Source: an uncultured Eubacterium sp. (GTDB taxonomy: Bacteria; Bacillota; Clostridia; Lachnospirales; Lachnospiraceae). From it: 55,844 nt of DNA. Below the pieces are notes generated by a model. That model was not told the origin of the DNA. It did not search any database and worked only from the letters and a program-made list of their open reading frames with translations. Where the stretch lies: positions 1-55,844 of the forward strand of contig CAJUDA010000021.1 of assembly GCA_910584875.1 (NCBI GenBank), written 5' to 3'. Position numbers and translations under genes: made by a program. Below are positions 41,621 to 52,295 of this stretch, one piece after another (positions within the stretch are counted from its first letter, which is position 1; each line of letters begins with the position of its first letter).

Positions 41621-43492
41621 TTATAGCATTTTCAACATTTCATCTTCAGCACTGTTTTCTGTTATACTAATCTTTTTTCTCTTCTGTTCTGACATCCATT
41701 CTGTTATTCTTTCCAGCAGGCTATCAATTTTACAGTACTTATAAAGTAGTTCTAAAATTTCCTTTTTTTTACTCTCAGGTTTAATATTCGCCAAGTCTTC
41801 AATTTCAATCTCTTTTTTTTCTTTAAAAGTTACACTATGTTCATTCAATAACATGATAATTTTTTTACTCAATACGTTATCTTTATAATTTTTATTATGA
41901 TATAAATTATTAAAAAGCAGAATAATATTTCTCTCATAGGGAATATCCATATGTATAGTAGAATTAACCCCTCTATATAATATATTACCATGAACCGATA
42001 AGCTTTGATAAGCAATCTTAAAAAAGTCAAATTGAGGGGATTCACTATTTTCTAACTTATTTAGAACATCTTCTAATCCAGTTTCCAACACATTAATATT
42101 AAAACGTTCCCCTTCTAATCTATATAACATATATAAAAAATCTTCACGAAAAAAATGTTTTTTGTCTAACTCTTTCTTCAAAAATATTTTTTGTAGTTCG
42201 TCTGTAACATGTGTTGCAGTATAATATGCTGCAAAATACGTTTGAAAAGAACGGTGTGCAAATTTATATCTATTCCCTTCTTCTACTATTAAACATACAA
42301 TATTTTTAATATCATCAAAAAACATTTGTGGATTATCTATAGAAGTTATTAAATTTAATCTTTTTATGCCCCTTTTAATATAAGCACATATTTCTTCCTT
42401 GCTAAATTCATATTGTTGGGAAAAATATGACTGAAAGCAAAAATAAGAAAATAAATCCTTAAACTCCCGTTCTCCCATTTTTTTACATTTATATTCACGA
42501 TTAAATAATCCTTCTTTATTTGCGTCATGTCTTTTATATAAAGCATCATATGCACTCTCATAAAAATCTGTTAGATGTTCAGGTATCATATTATTATCTA
42601 TAAATGTAATGTACATCATAGTTAGTAACAACGGATTTGATGCAAAATCCATATGTTTATCATATAATTCACTTTCCAATAAATTAGCAAATTCGACTAT
42701 TTTTTTATCATTTCTACCAATTTTTTTAACTAATTCAATTGCCTGTTTTTTTTCTAGTGGGCATGCATTTAATAAAGTATATGTTTCTAATTCGTGAAAG
42801 CTTACTCCCTCTTCTCTCGAAGAAACGATATAACAATTATCTGGATATTTTTTGCTTATTTCTTGTATTAATTGCGATGCTTTTTCACGATAATCTTCTT
42901 TTACTTCATCCAATCCATCAAATAAAAATAGATATTTACCTGATCTTAGGCTATATTCAAAATGCTCTTGATTCAATTTAACATCAAAACTTTCTATGCA
43001 ATAATGAATCAAATTAAGTAACGCACTCTCATCTTTAATATCTCCAATTTTCCTTAATTCTATCAGAACAGGAATATATTCTCCTCTATGATATGTATTT
43101 AAAAATAAATGTCGCATTATCATTGATTTACCTGTTCCACCGCTACCTATAATGATAATATTATTGCTGATTTTCATTAAATTATCAACTATTGTAGTGG
43201 AAATTTTTTTATTCTTATATTTCACGAATACATCTACATATATCCCATCTCTTCCCTCCAGCAATCTAGGTTCAGATAGATCCGCCAAAGTCTTTATCTT
43301 ATTATATCTTATTTCAGAATTTTTAAGATATGCTCTAAACGCACTGCCAGTTGCCACACACGCTTTTCCATATTTACTTTTAATCAAATTTATAATTGTA
43401 TTTAGAGCTTTTTCACTGACATTTTCAGACACTTTTTTCATTGCATTTTGTTCAATGTCCTTATATAAGTTTTTTTCATTCGATTCTGACAT
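41621..43492 (-). CDS. NACHT-domain STAND NTPase (candidate anti-phage protein)
   Basis: A 623-aa protein with a short helical N-terminal region (1-60), a linker, and a NACHT NTPase core. Walker A is GSGGTGKS (116-123), Walker B LFLFDGLDEV (188-197), and a sensor-like CYIVSSREEG follows about 20 residues later. The region 260-430 is helical, with FAHRSFQTYFAAYY, the winged-helix-end motif typical of NACHT proteins. The C-terminal 180 residues are helical and poorly conserved, the usual place for a sensor. Bacterial NACHT proteins are known to protect against phages by sensing infection and triggering an effector; here the effector part would be the small N terminus. The composition is very AT-rich, pointing to transfer. 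Confidence 0.85.
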   Translation of the reverse strand: MSESNEKNLYKDIEQNAMKKVSENVSEKALNTIINLIKSKYGKACVATGSAFRAYLKNSEIRYNKIKTLADLSEPRLLEGRDGIYVDVFVKYKNKKISTTIVDNLMKISNNIIIIGSGGTGKSMIMRHLFLNTYHRGEYIPVLIELRKIGDIKDESALLNLIHYCIESFDVKLNQEHFEYSLRSGKYLFLFDGLDEVKEDYREKASQLIQEISKKYPDNCYIVSSREEGVSFHELETYTLLNACPLEKKQAIELVKKIGRNDKKIVEFANLLESELYDKHMDFASNPLLLTMMYITFIDNNMIPEHLTDFYESAYDALYKRHDANKEGLFNREYKCKKMGEREFKDLFSYFCFQSYFSQQYEFSKEEICAYIKRGIKRLNLITSIDNPQMFFDDIKNIVCLIVEEGNRYKFAHRSFQTYFAAYYTATHVTDELQKIFLKKELDKKHFFREDFLYMLYRLEGERFNINVLETGLEDVLNKLENSESPQFDFFKIAYQSLSVHGNILYRGVNSTIHMDIPYERNIILLFNNLYHNKNYKDNVLSKKIIMLLNEHSVTFKEKKEIEIEDLANIKPESKKKEILELLYKYCKIDSLLERITEWMSEQKRKKISITENSAEDEMLKML

Positions 43493-43860
43493 AATTAATT
43501 CCTTTCTTTATATTTAATAATACCATATTTATTTTACTTTACATAAATACAAATTGGGCTATGTTTTTATTGGCAAAACCATAAAAACCATATTAGTTAT
43601 TACCTGCCTGATGCTTTTCCATTGTTTTTGCTGTATCGGTTTAAATTTCAGCAGTTCCTTTGCGTCACACTGTACCCATATAGGATTGCGACCAATTTCT
43701 TTACATTAGTTGCCACAGCTAGACTAATTCGTAACCATTAGTAACAGATAGTTTTCTGTTTAATACATAAAAACAATTTACTCATAACGGTTCTTCAAAA
43801 TTACTGTCAATTTCCTTGTTACTGAATCAACTTATTGTTTTTATCTTTGCTTCTATAATA
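43493..43860. other. AT-rich gap without a supported gene
   Basis: 368 bp upstream of the NACHT gene. It must hold that gene's promoter, but no clear consensus pair is seen. Short TTACTGAATC/GTAACCATTAGTAAC-type stretches may be remnants. No ORF with coding character was found. Confidence 0.5.
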
Positions 43861-44067
43861 TTACCACATAAATGACTGTTTTTCCACAAAATTATGGCAA
43901 TTCGCATATATTTGCAAATGGTTATATTCCCTAAACCCCATAATTATATGTTCCATAACCATGATGAAATTTTCATCTCCCTTGAGCTTTCTAAATGTTT
44001 CAAGCATATGTATTAAGATATTTGGCTTTATATCCGGTGAAAAATGTGTCAGAAATACTTTCTTCAC
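43861..44067 (-). CDS. Hypothetical protein, 68 aa (doubtful)
   Basis: An ORF from GTG 44067 without a clear ribosome binding site. The peptide is protein-like (LIHMLETFRKLKGDENFIMVMEHIIMG) but no domain is recognised. It may be the C-terminal remnant of a longer gene in this decayed island. Confidence 0.3.
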   Translation of the reverse strand: MKKVFLTHFSPDIKPNILIHMLETFRKLKGDENFIMVMEHIIMGFREYNHLQIYANCHNFVEKQSFMW

Positions 44068-44126
44068 AGGTAAAACATATTAAATAATTATCAACAGGTG
44101 TCTACAGATTTTTTAGCAGAAATCTC

Positions 44127-44155
44127 TTGAATCATTTCACATTTAATGGTATTAT
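44127..44155 (+). promoter_or_regulatory. Promoter of the antisense antitoxin RNA
   Basis: TTGAAT (44127-44132), a 17-bp spacer and TATTAT (44150-44155). Transcription would start near 44162 and end at the hairpin 70-100 nt later, with no ORF in between. Confidence 0.6.
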
Positions 44156-44161
44156 AACATT

Positions 44162-44268
44162 ACAAAGGGAAAGCACCCACTCCAAAGTGGATGCTCCGAG
44201 TTTAGGTTAATGATTGTCCTTACGGACACCGCCTATCCTGTGGGCAGACAGGATAGGCATTTTTATTT
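44162..44268 (+). ncRNA. Putative antisense RNA antitoxin of a type I module
   Basis: A transcript of about 105 nt from the promoter at 44127-44155 to the terminator GCCTATCCTGT (44231-44241) / ACAGGATAGGC (44248-44258) with following T-rich sequence. It contains a second hairpin CACTCCAAAGTG near 44178. It converges with the holin-like toxin gene and overlaps its 3' end and terminator, the layout of txpA/RatA- and par-type type I systems. The RNA itself has not been seen; this is deduced from signals. Confidence 0.6.
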
Positions 44269-44379
44269 GCGCTTGTTTCTCTTATCGAGAAAGGCAAGCA
44301 ACGCAACAATTAAGCTGCCAAAGGATATCAGCAATGCTAATATTCCTATGAAAATCGAAACGATTTCAAAAGCAGTCAT
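44263..44379 (-). CDS. Holin-like type I toxin, 38 aa
   Basis: A 38-aa peptide: short N terminus (MTAFEIVS), one long hydrophobic helix (IFIGILALLISFGSLIVALL) and a basic tail (DKRNKRK). This is the pattern of putative holin-like / TxpA-type membrane toxins. The Shine-Dalgarno GGGAGGT (44393-44387) is 7 nt before ATG. A GCCTCCC stretch 38 nt further upstream (44437-44431) can pair with it and hide it. An antisense RNA gene converges on its 3' end. A decayed relative lies at 21940-22074. The sequence from 44438 to 44671 holds its leader and probable promoter, with no other gene. Confidence 0.8.
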   Translation of the reverse strand: MTAFEIVSIFIGILALLISFGSLIVALLAFLDKRNKRK

Positions 44380-44671
44380 TGGCGCCACCTCCCTTCCTAT
44401 GTATTCCGGCACGCCGGTTTTCATAAACTCGGGAGGCTACCTCTACGTTTTGCTCCGTTCGACGCTAAACTAGCGTCCCCCCGGATACTTAACGCCCTGT
44501 CATGGGTACTTTCCGTAAATTTATTGTAACATGAAGATATATGAATGGCAATTAGTTCATAAAATTTGTTTGCAGGTATAAAGCAATCCCGGGAACGCCT
44601 ATTTATCAGCATTTCCGGGATTTATCCGTTATTCCAACTCTTGACAGGATAGAGCCATTTTAGAGTCACAG

Positions 44672-45163
44672 TTACATTTCTTCATTTACCTGTTCCAGGC
44701 AAATTTTCATGACTTTTTCGGAGATATAAATATTTTTATCTATCATCTCCTGTATAACAGGTTTTAACTCATTTATATGCCCCTGCCGCTTTGCCTTTAT
44801 CAAAACACCAAGTGTACCAGTCACGGGTAATTTTAAGTATTTTGCATGCTTTTTTGCATTGGCATCGTCTATAATAACAATATCTGCATTTTTCTCTTTT
44901 GCTAAAATCATAACCTCCACTTCACCATCATGTAATTGCGTTTTGAACATGGATTTTGCCATCTGGTTCTCTATCTTTTCCACATGAATCCAATTAAGGG
45001 CGTTATCCACCTGCTCTTTGCATATGGATTCTTTCTTTTCTGACAATTCCCGATATACTGCTTGTGGAATCATAATTTCCCCATATATTTTCTTTAGTAA
45101 TTCAAGCTGTCCAACATGGCATAATGCAATCAAAGGTGTAGTATTTACTATCACTTTACGCAT
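44672..45163 (-). CDS. DUF3368 PIN-like toxin
   Basis: A 163-aa PIN-fold protein. The N-terminal VNTTPLIAL corresponds to the VSNTSPLI start of DUF3368, though the first acidic residue is replaced by Asn, as is usual in that family. The middle has QLHDGEVEVMILAKE, with the conserved Asp/Glu, and then IVIIDDANAKKHAK (paired Asp). ATG 45163 has GGAGG 9 nt upstream, which excludes a longer in-frame start. It overlaps the UPF0175 gene by 8 bp. The pair is a predicted type II toxin-antitoxin system in which this would be the ribonuclease-like toxin. Confidence 0.85.
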   Translation of the reverse strand: MRKVIVNTTPLIALCHVGQLELLKKIYGEIMIPQAVYRELSEKKESICKEQVDNALNWIHVEKIENQMAKSMFKTQLHDGEVEVMILAKEKNADIVIIDDANAKKHAKYLKLPVTGTLGVLIKAKRQGHINELKPVIQEMIDKNIYISEKVMKICLEQVNEEM

Positions 45164-45410
45164 TTGCCAATTCCTCCAAAAATTCTTTTTCACTCTCAAA
45201 AGAGAAGATGGATATCCCGTTTTTGCCAAGATACTTTACGAAATCCTCTTTTGCCATACCTGCTATGTCGGCACAATATCCTAGCGAAACTTTTCTGTTT
45301 TTATATAAATCCACGGCAAGCATGCATTTTGTATATGCCGCAAAATCCTCTTCATTTTCATGTAAATCCAGCAATATTTCATCTGGAACATTTATCGAAA
45401 CAACGCACAT
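45156..45410 (-). CDS. UPF0175 antitoxin
   Basis: An 84-aa protein. The N-terminal VSINVPDEIL and the central LAVDLYKNRKVSLGYCADIAGMAKEDFVKYLGKNGISIF are the UPF0175 signature (small strand plus helix-turn-helix-like part). ATG 45410 is chosen for its GGAGGT site. It precedes and overlaps the DUF3368 gene as in other such pairs, and would bind the toxin and repress the operon. Confidence 0.88.
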   Translation of the reverse strand: MCVVSINVPDEILLDLHENEEDFAAYTKCMLAVDLYKNRKVSLGYCADIAGMAKEDFVKYLGKNGISIFSFESEKEFLEELANA

Positions 45411-45548
45411 ATCAAGCACCTCCATACTATATTTCTGACTATAATTATATACTTCTCATACTTTTATTACAACACAAAAATAATTTTCTGTTTGTCTGTT
45501 TTACTTTTATTACCTCGTAGCAATATCAAAGACCTGTTCAAACTCTAT

Positions 45549-47351
45549 TTACTCTACCGTACCCACATGAAATCCATCATTTATCTTTTTTATTTTTTCA
45601 ATGTTTAATTTAGGTTTTCGGTCATATGTCAGCAGACCATTCGTTTCCTGCTCCACATCCATAAGTTGTGTGTAGCAAAAGCCCCATAATGCCTTAGAAG
45701 CATAAACAGCATCTATAACACGCTTATAATTTCTTAAAAATTCCTCTTCATTTTCAACAGCAGTATAGCCCCAGCCTTCTTTACTATTTGTATCAAGGCT
45801 GATTCCTCCAAATTCGGTTAATAAAACTGGCTGGCCCTGATATGAAAACCCTTCTGCAAACGTCGGCCATGGACTGGACGGTCTTTTTATTATGTTTTCT
45901 CTGGTTCGTAATGTCTCCTTAAAGTATTCGTATTTTTCTTGTTCGTTTTCCTGTCCATGTGCGTAATTATGGATGGTAACAAGATCGGTTTCGGTAAGAG
46001 ACCACCCGTCGTTGGATACGACAAGCCTTGTTGTATCGAGCGAATGTATAAAATGATATAATGCCTGTGAAAAATGCTGTTGCTGACGGTCAAAAGAGAT
46101 ATTAGGTACTCCCCAGCTTTCATTAACAGGAACCCATGTAAAAATGGATGGGTGATTAAAATCCCTGCGGATGATATCTTTCCATTCGATCATCAGGCGT
46201 TCCACAGAATCCCTGTTAAATATTGCAGGTGCAGCGCATTCTCCCCACACAATGTAACCAAGCTGATCCGCCCAATACAAGAACCGGGGATCTTCTGTCT
46301 TCTGGTGTTTACGACAGCCATTAAAGCCCATTTCTTTTGCATATTTAATATCGGTGACAAAGGCTTCATCCGAAGGGGCTGTCAATAATCCTTCCGGCCA
46401 ATACCCCTGATCAAGAACAAGCTTCTGGTAATAGGGCATATTATTCAGGTATACCATACCATTTTTGCTTTCCAGCTTTCTCATTCCAAAATAAGAATAC
46501 ACCTTGTCATAAATTTTATCATCCGCATTCAGCGTGAGTTCCAGATCAAATAGATTTGGCGCCTCGGGAGACCACGCCCAGCTTTCACCATGATAATTCA
46601 TCCGGAATATATGTTCCTGGAATAAATCGGCTGTAAAAGAACTCTTTGCTGTGATTGTTTCCACCCTTCCTCCGGCAATCTTTTCTCCATGGAAGGAAAT
46701 GGTATAATCTACATTCATAATTGTATTCTGGCAGGGACGGTCTGCCGATAACTCCAGTTCAATTTTTACTTTCCCCTCATCATAAAGTGGTGTGATAAAT
46801 AGCGACGAAATATAGGTTTTCTCCACTACCTCAAGCCATACGGTCTGCCATATGCCGGTAGAAGCGGTATACCAGATTTTTCGGGACTCATTTTCCCAGA
46901 ACTGCTTGCCGCGCGGTATGGATTCGTCCTGGTGTACATCCTGTACTCTTACGGATAAAAGCTGTATTCCGTCCTTTAATGCATCCGTAATATCTGCTTC
47001 AAAAGAAGTATGGCCTCCCATATGATGACAGATATGCATACCATTCACATAGAGATCCGCTTCGTAATCCACAGCGCCAAAATGAAGTAAAACTTTTTGT
47101 TCTTTATGACACGTTACTTCAAATTCACGCTGATACCAGACAATATCATGAGGAGTTTTATCTCCAATTCCGCTTAACGGGCTCTGGTATACAAAAGGTA
47201 CCTGGATCACTTTGTCATAAGCGGAGGTATCGTTATACCACTTATTTTTTATCCCAATATTTTGATCATCAAAAGCAAACCGCCAGTTTCCATTCAGATT
47301 TTTCCAGTGTTCGCGTACCATCTGCGGTCTTGGATATTCTTCCCTTTTCAT
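45549..47351 (-). CDS. Glycoside hydrolase family 2 enzyme, 600 aa
   Basis: A cytoplasmic GH2 glycosidase. The jelly-roll N domain covers about 10-180 (LNGNWRFAFDD...VWYQREFEV...LHFGAVDYEADLYVNG). An Ig-like domain follows to about 290, and the TIM barrel covers the rest. The acid/base is E411 (WVPVNESWG) and the nucleophile E513 (LLTEFGG). The extra C-terminal domains of LacZ are absent. It lacks the N-x-K-G element of glucuronidases, so a beta-galactosidase-like or other exo-beta-glycosidase role is more likely. It is a single gene read from the operator-promoter at 47404-47443 and stands at the edge of the AT-rich island. Confidence 0.87.
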   Translation of the reverse strand: MKREEYPRPQMVREHWKNLNGNWRFAFDDQNIGIKNKWYNDTSAYDKVIQVPFVYQSPLSGIGDKTPHDIVWYQREFEVTCHKEQKVLLHFGAVDYEADLYVNGMHICHHMGGHTSFEADITDALKDGIQLLSVRVQDVHQDESIPRGKQFWENESRKIWYTASTGIWQTVWLEVVEKTYISSLFITPLYDEGKVKIELELSADRPCQNTIMNVDYTISFHGEKIAGGRVETITAKSSFTADLFQEHIFRMNYHGESWAWSPEAPNLFDLELTLNADDKIYDKVYSYFGMRKLESKNGMVYLNNMPYYQKLVLDQGYWPEGLLTAPSDEAFVTDIKYAKEMGFNGCRKHQKTEDPRFLYWADQLGYIVWGECAAPAIFNRDSVERLMIEWKDIIRRDFNHPSIFTWVPVNESWGVPNISFDRQQQHFSQALYHFIHSLDTTRLVVSNDGWSLTETDLVTIHNYAHGQENEQEKYEYFKETLRTRENIIKRPSSPWPTFAEGFSYQGQPVLLTEFGGISLDTNSKEGWGYTAVENEEEFLRNYKRVIDAVYASKALWGFCYTQLMDVEQETNGLLTYDRKPKLNIEKIKKINDGFHVGTVE

Positions 47352-47403
47352 AAAAAACCTCCCATAATAAAAAAATCACCAGAAAGTGAAAGGCGTTATA
47401 TCA

Positions 47404-47443
47404 ATTTTGTGTATAGAATATACTCACAAAATGCAGATGTCAA
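47404..47443 (-). promoter_or_regulatory. Promoter with palindromic operator for the GH2 gene
   Basis: On the minus strand TTGACA (47443-47438), a 17-bp spacer and TATTCT (47420-47415). An inverted repeat ATTTTGTG (47404-47411) / CACAAAAT (47425-47432), with an inner GTATA-GAA-TATAC, covers the -10 and part of the spacer, an ideal repressor site. No regulator gene is adjacent. Confidence 0.7.
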
Positions 47444-47566
47444 CAATATTTTAGAAAATGCAGTATAGATGCAATTTGTTATGGATTTTGGCGCCGGGTG
47501 ATGCTATAATAGAAAAGATAAATATCAGGTAGGAACTATGATTGCGACAAACAGGAGGAAATGAGA

Positions 47567-50500
47567 ATGGCACAGAGAAAAGATATCCATAAGGTCCTAA
47601 TTATCGGTTCCGGTCCCATTGTGATCGGACAGGCATGTGAATTTGATTATTCCGGTACCCAGGCGTGTAAGGCACTGAGGAATCTGGGATATGAGATCGT
47701 ACTGGTGAATTCCAACCCGGCAACGATCATGACAGATCCGGAGACGGCGGATGTTACATATATCGAACCATTAAATGCAGAGCGGATTGAACAGATCATA
47801 GAGAAAGAGAGACCGGATGCCCTGCTGCCAAACCTCGGTGGGCAGTCAGGACTTAATTTATGTTCGGAGCTCGCCAAATCGGGGGTACTGGATAAATATA
47901 ACGTACAGGTGATCGGCGTACAGGTCGATGCCATCGAGCGGGGAGAGGACCGGATCGAGTTTAAGAATACGATGGACAGCCTGGGGATCGAGATGGCGCG
48001 GAGTGAAGTTGCCTACTCGGTCGAGGAGGCGATGGAGATCGCTGAGCGGCTGAACTATCCGGTGGTACTCCGTCCGGCGTATACGATGGGCGGCGCCGGG
48101 GGCGGTCTTGTCTATAATGTTGAAGAATTGAAGACGGTCTGCGCCAGAGGTCTGCAGGCAAGTCTGGTCGGACAGGTTCTTGTGGAAGAATCGATCCTTG
48201 GCTGGGAAGAGCTGGAGCTTGAAGTAGTGCGTGATGCAGATAACAATATGATCACAGTATGTTTTATAGAAAACATCGACCCGCTTGGCGTGCATACCGG
48301 CGATTCGTTCTGTTCGGCTCCCATGCTCACAATATCCGAAGAAGTGCAGAAACGGCTGCAGGAAAAATCTTATAAGATCGTGGAATCGATCCAGGTGATC
48401 GGCGGTACGAATGTGCAGTGGGCGCATGATCCGGTAACGGATCGGGATATCGTGATCGAGATCAATCCAAGGACGTCCCGTTCTTCTGCACTGGCATCCA
48501 AGGCGACCGGGTTCCCGATCGCACTTGTATCGGCGATGCTGGCAACCGGACTGACCCTTGCGGATATCCCCTGCGGCAAGTATGGGACACTAGATAAATA
48601 TGTTCCCGACGGGGATTATGTCGTGATCAAATTTGCCCGCTGGGCATTTGAGAAGTTTAAGGGAGTGGAGGATAAACTGGGCACCCAGATGCGTGCCGTC
48701 GGCGAGGTCATGAGCATCGGCAAGACCTTTAAAGAGGCGTTCCAGAAGGCGATCCGCAGTCTGGAGACGGGACGGTACGGACTCGGTCACGCCAAAGATT
48801 TCGATACGAAATCAAAGGAAGACCTGCTGAAGCTTTTGATCACGCCATCCAGCGAACGCTATTTTGTGATCTATGAGGCTCTGCGCAAAGGAGCGACGGT
48901 CGAAGAGATCCATGAGATCACAAAAGTAAAACATTATTTCCTTGAGCAGATGAAAGAACTGGTACAGGAGGAAGAGACCCTTGCAGCCACAAAAGGAAAG
49001 CTCCCAGAAGACCAGGCGCTGATCACGGCAAAGAAGCATGGATTTTCGGATCTCTATCTCAGCCAGCTTCTGGACGTCCCGGAAGAGGAGGTACGAAATA
49101 AGCGTATTTCACTGGGACTGGAAGAGGCGTGGGAAGGCGTCCATGTAAGTGGAACAAAAGACAGCGCTTATTATTATTCTACCTATAATGCAGAAGACAA
49201 AAATCCGGTATCGGAGGGCAAACCCAAGATCATGATCCTGGGCGGCGGACCCAACCGGATCGGACAGGGGATCGAATTTGACTATTGCTGTGTCCATGCA
49301 TCCCTCGCCCTGAAAAAACTTGGCTTTGAGACGATCATCGTAAACTGCAATCCAGAAACCGTGTCGACGGATTATGATACGTCCGACAAGCTTTATTTTG
49401 AACCGCTCACACTGGAGGATGTCCTGAGTATCTACAAGAAGGAGAAACCGGTGGGAGTGATCGCCCAGTTTGGCGGGCAGACACCGCTCAATCTGGCGGC
49501 AGACCTGGAGAAAAACGGAGTGAAGATCCTGGGGACTTCCCCGTCTGTCATTGATCTGGCAGAGGACCGCGACCTGTTCCGTGCCATGATGGAGAAGCTG
49601 GAGATCCCGATGCCGGAATCCGGGATGGCGGTCGATGTGGAGGAAGCGTTGAAGATCGCAGATGAGATCGGCTATCCGGTGATGGTCCGTCCTTCCTATG
49701 TACTGGGAGGAAGAGGCATGGAAGTGGTATACGACGCTGACAGTATGGTGGGGTATATGAATGCGGCAGTAGGCGTGACGCCGGACCGGCCGATCCTGAT
49801 CGACCGGTTCCTGGGACATGCCACGGAGTGTGAAGCAGACGCCATCAGTGACGGAAACCATGCTTTCGTACCTGCCGTTATGGAACATATCGAGCTGGCG
49901 GGCGTACACTCCGGCGACTCGGCGTGCATCATTCCATCCAGACATATTTCGGAAGAAAATGTGGCGACCATCAAGGAATATACCCGCAGGATCGCTGAGG
50001 AAATGAATGTAAAAGGTCTGATGAATATGCAGTATGCCATTGAAAAGGGCAAAGTCTTTGTCCTGGAGGCGAATCCGAGGGCGTCCCGTACCGTGCCGCT
50101 TGTATCCAAGGTTTGTAACATCCGCATGGTGCCCCTTGCTATCGATATCGTCACGGCGGAGCTGACCGGAAGACCTTCTCCGGTACCGGGGCTGAAAGAG
50201 CAGGATATCCCGTATTACGGGGTAAAAGAGTCTGTATTCCCATTTAATATGTTCCAGGAGGTGGATCCGGTACTGGGACCGGAGATGCGATCCACCGGAG
50301 AAGTGCTGGGGCTTTCCGGGTCATATGGGGAGGCGTTTTATAAGGCGCAGGAGGCAACCCAGATGAAGCTTCCTCTGGAGGGGACTGTGCTGATCTCGGT
50401 CAGTGACAGGGACAAACCGGAGGTGGCAGAGATCGCAGGAGAATTTGCGAAAGCGGGCTTTAAGATCATTGCTTCTAAAAACACCTGTAAGCTGATCCAG

Positions 50501-50785
50501 GAGGCGGGAATCCCGGCAGAGATGGTGAATAAACTGCAGGAGGGAAGACCGAATATGCTGGATCTGATCACCAACGGGTCGATCGATCTGATCATCAACA
50601 CACCGGTTGGGCAGGAGCGGAAAGCGGATGACAGTTATCTGCGGAAAGCCGCCATCAAAAAGAAGATACCGTATATGACGACCATGGCAGCGGCAAAGGC
50701 GACGGTCAGTGGCATCCTGTCACTGAAAAATCATGGCAGCAGCGAAGTGCAGTCTCTGCAGAAGCTGCATGGCGATATTAAATAA
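47567..50785 (+). CDS. carB: Carbamoyl-phosphate synthase large subunit
   Basis: A 1072-aa enzyme making carbamoyl phosphate from bicarbonate, ammonia (from glutamine via CarA) and two ATP, for arginine and pyrimidine synthesis. Two homologous ATP-grasp halves are visible: GSGPIVIGQACEFDYSG and RPAYTMGGAGGG in the first, GGGPNRIGQGIEFDYCCVH and RPSYVLGGRGMEVVYD in the second. The MGS-like regulatory domain covers about 935-1072. The start at 47567 gives proper spacing to AGGAGG. No carA lies beside it. Instead a sugar isomerase and a kinase gene follow with 14- and 11-bp gaps. Confidence 0.97.
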   Translation: MAQRKDIHKVLIIGSGPIVIGQACEFDYSGTQACKALRNLGYEIVLVNSNPATIMTDPETADVTYIEPLNAERIEQIIEKERPDALLPNLGGQSGLNLCSELAKSGVLDKYNVQVIGVQVDAIERGEDRIEFKNTMDSLGIEMARSEVAYSVEEAMEIAERLNYPVVLRPAYTMGGAGGGLVYNVEELKTVCARGLQASLVGQVLVEESILGWEELELEVVRDADNNMITVCFIENIDPLGVHTGDSFCSAPMLTISEEVQKRLQEKSYKIVESIQVIGGTNVQWAHDPVTDRDIVIEINPRTSRSSALASKATGFPIALVSAMLATGLTLADIPCGKYGTLDKYVPDGDYVVIKFARWAFEKFKGVEDKLGTQMRAVGEVMSIGKTFKEAFQKAIRSLETGRYGLGHAKDFDTKSKEDLLKLLITPSSERYFVIYEALRKGATVEEIHEITKVKHYFLEQMKELVQEEETLAATKGKLPEDQALITAKKHGFSDLYLSQLLDVPEEEVRNKRISLGLEEAWEGVHVSGTKDSAYYYSTYNAEDKNPVSEGKPKIMILGGGPNRIGQGIEFDYCCVHASLALKKLGFETIIVNCNPETVSTDYDTSDKLYFEPLTLEDVLSIYKKEKPVGVIAQFGGQTPLNLAADLEKNGVKILGTSPSVIDLAEDRDLFRAMMEKLEIPMPESGMAVDVEEALKIADEIGYPVMVRPSYVLGGRGMEVVYDADSMVGYMNAAVGVTPDRPILIDRFLGHATECEADAISDGNHAFVPAVMEHIELAGVHSGDSACIIPSRHISEENVATIKEYTRRIAEEMNVKGLMNMQYAIEKGKVFVLEANPRASRTVPLVSKVCNIRMVPLAIDIVTAELTGRPSPVPGLKEQDIPYYGVKESVFPFNMFQEVDPVLGPEMRSTGEVLGLSGSYGEAFYKAQEATQMKLPLEGTVLISVSDRDKPEVAEIAGEFAKAGFKIIASKNTCKLIQEAGIPAEMVNKLQEGRPNMLDLITNGSIDLIINTPVGQERKADDSYLRKAAIKKKIPYMTTMAAAKATVSGILSLKNHGSSEVQSLQKLHGDIK

Positions 50786-50799
50786 GGAGGGATCTGTCT

Positions 50800-52284
<1,485 letters not shown>

Positions 52285-52295
52285 GGTAGAGGAAT

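Noticed and set aside
44421..44612. A 63-aa minus-strand ORF upstream of the type I toxin
   Set aside because: It coincides with the structured toxin leader, has no ribosome binding site and no protein-like composition.
49109..49945. A 278-aa minus-strand ORF inside carB
   Set aside because: It is antisense to the conserved second ATP-grasp half of carB and has no start signals.
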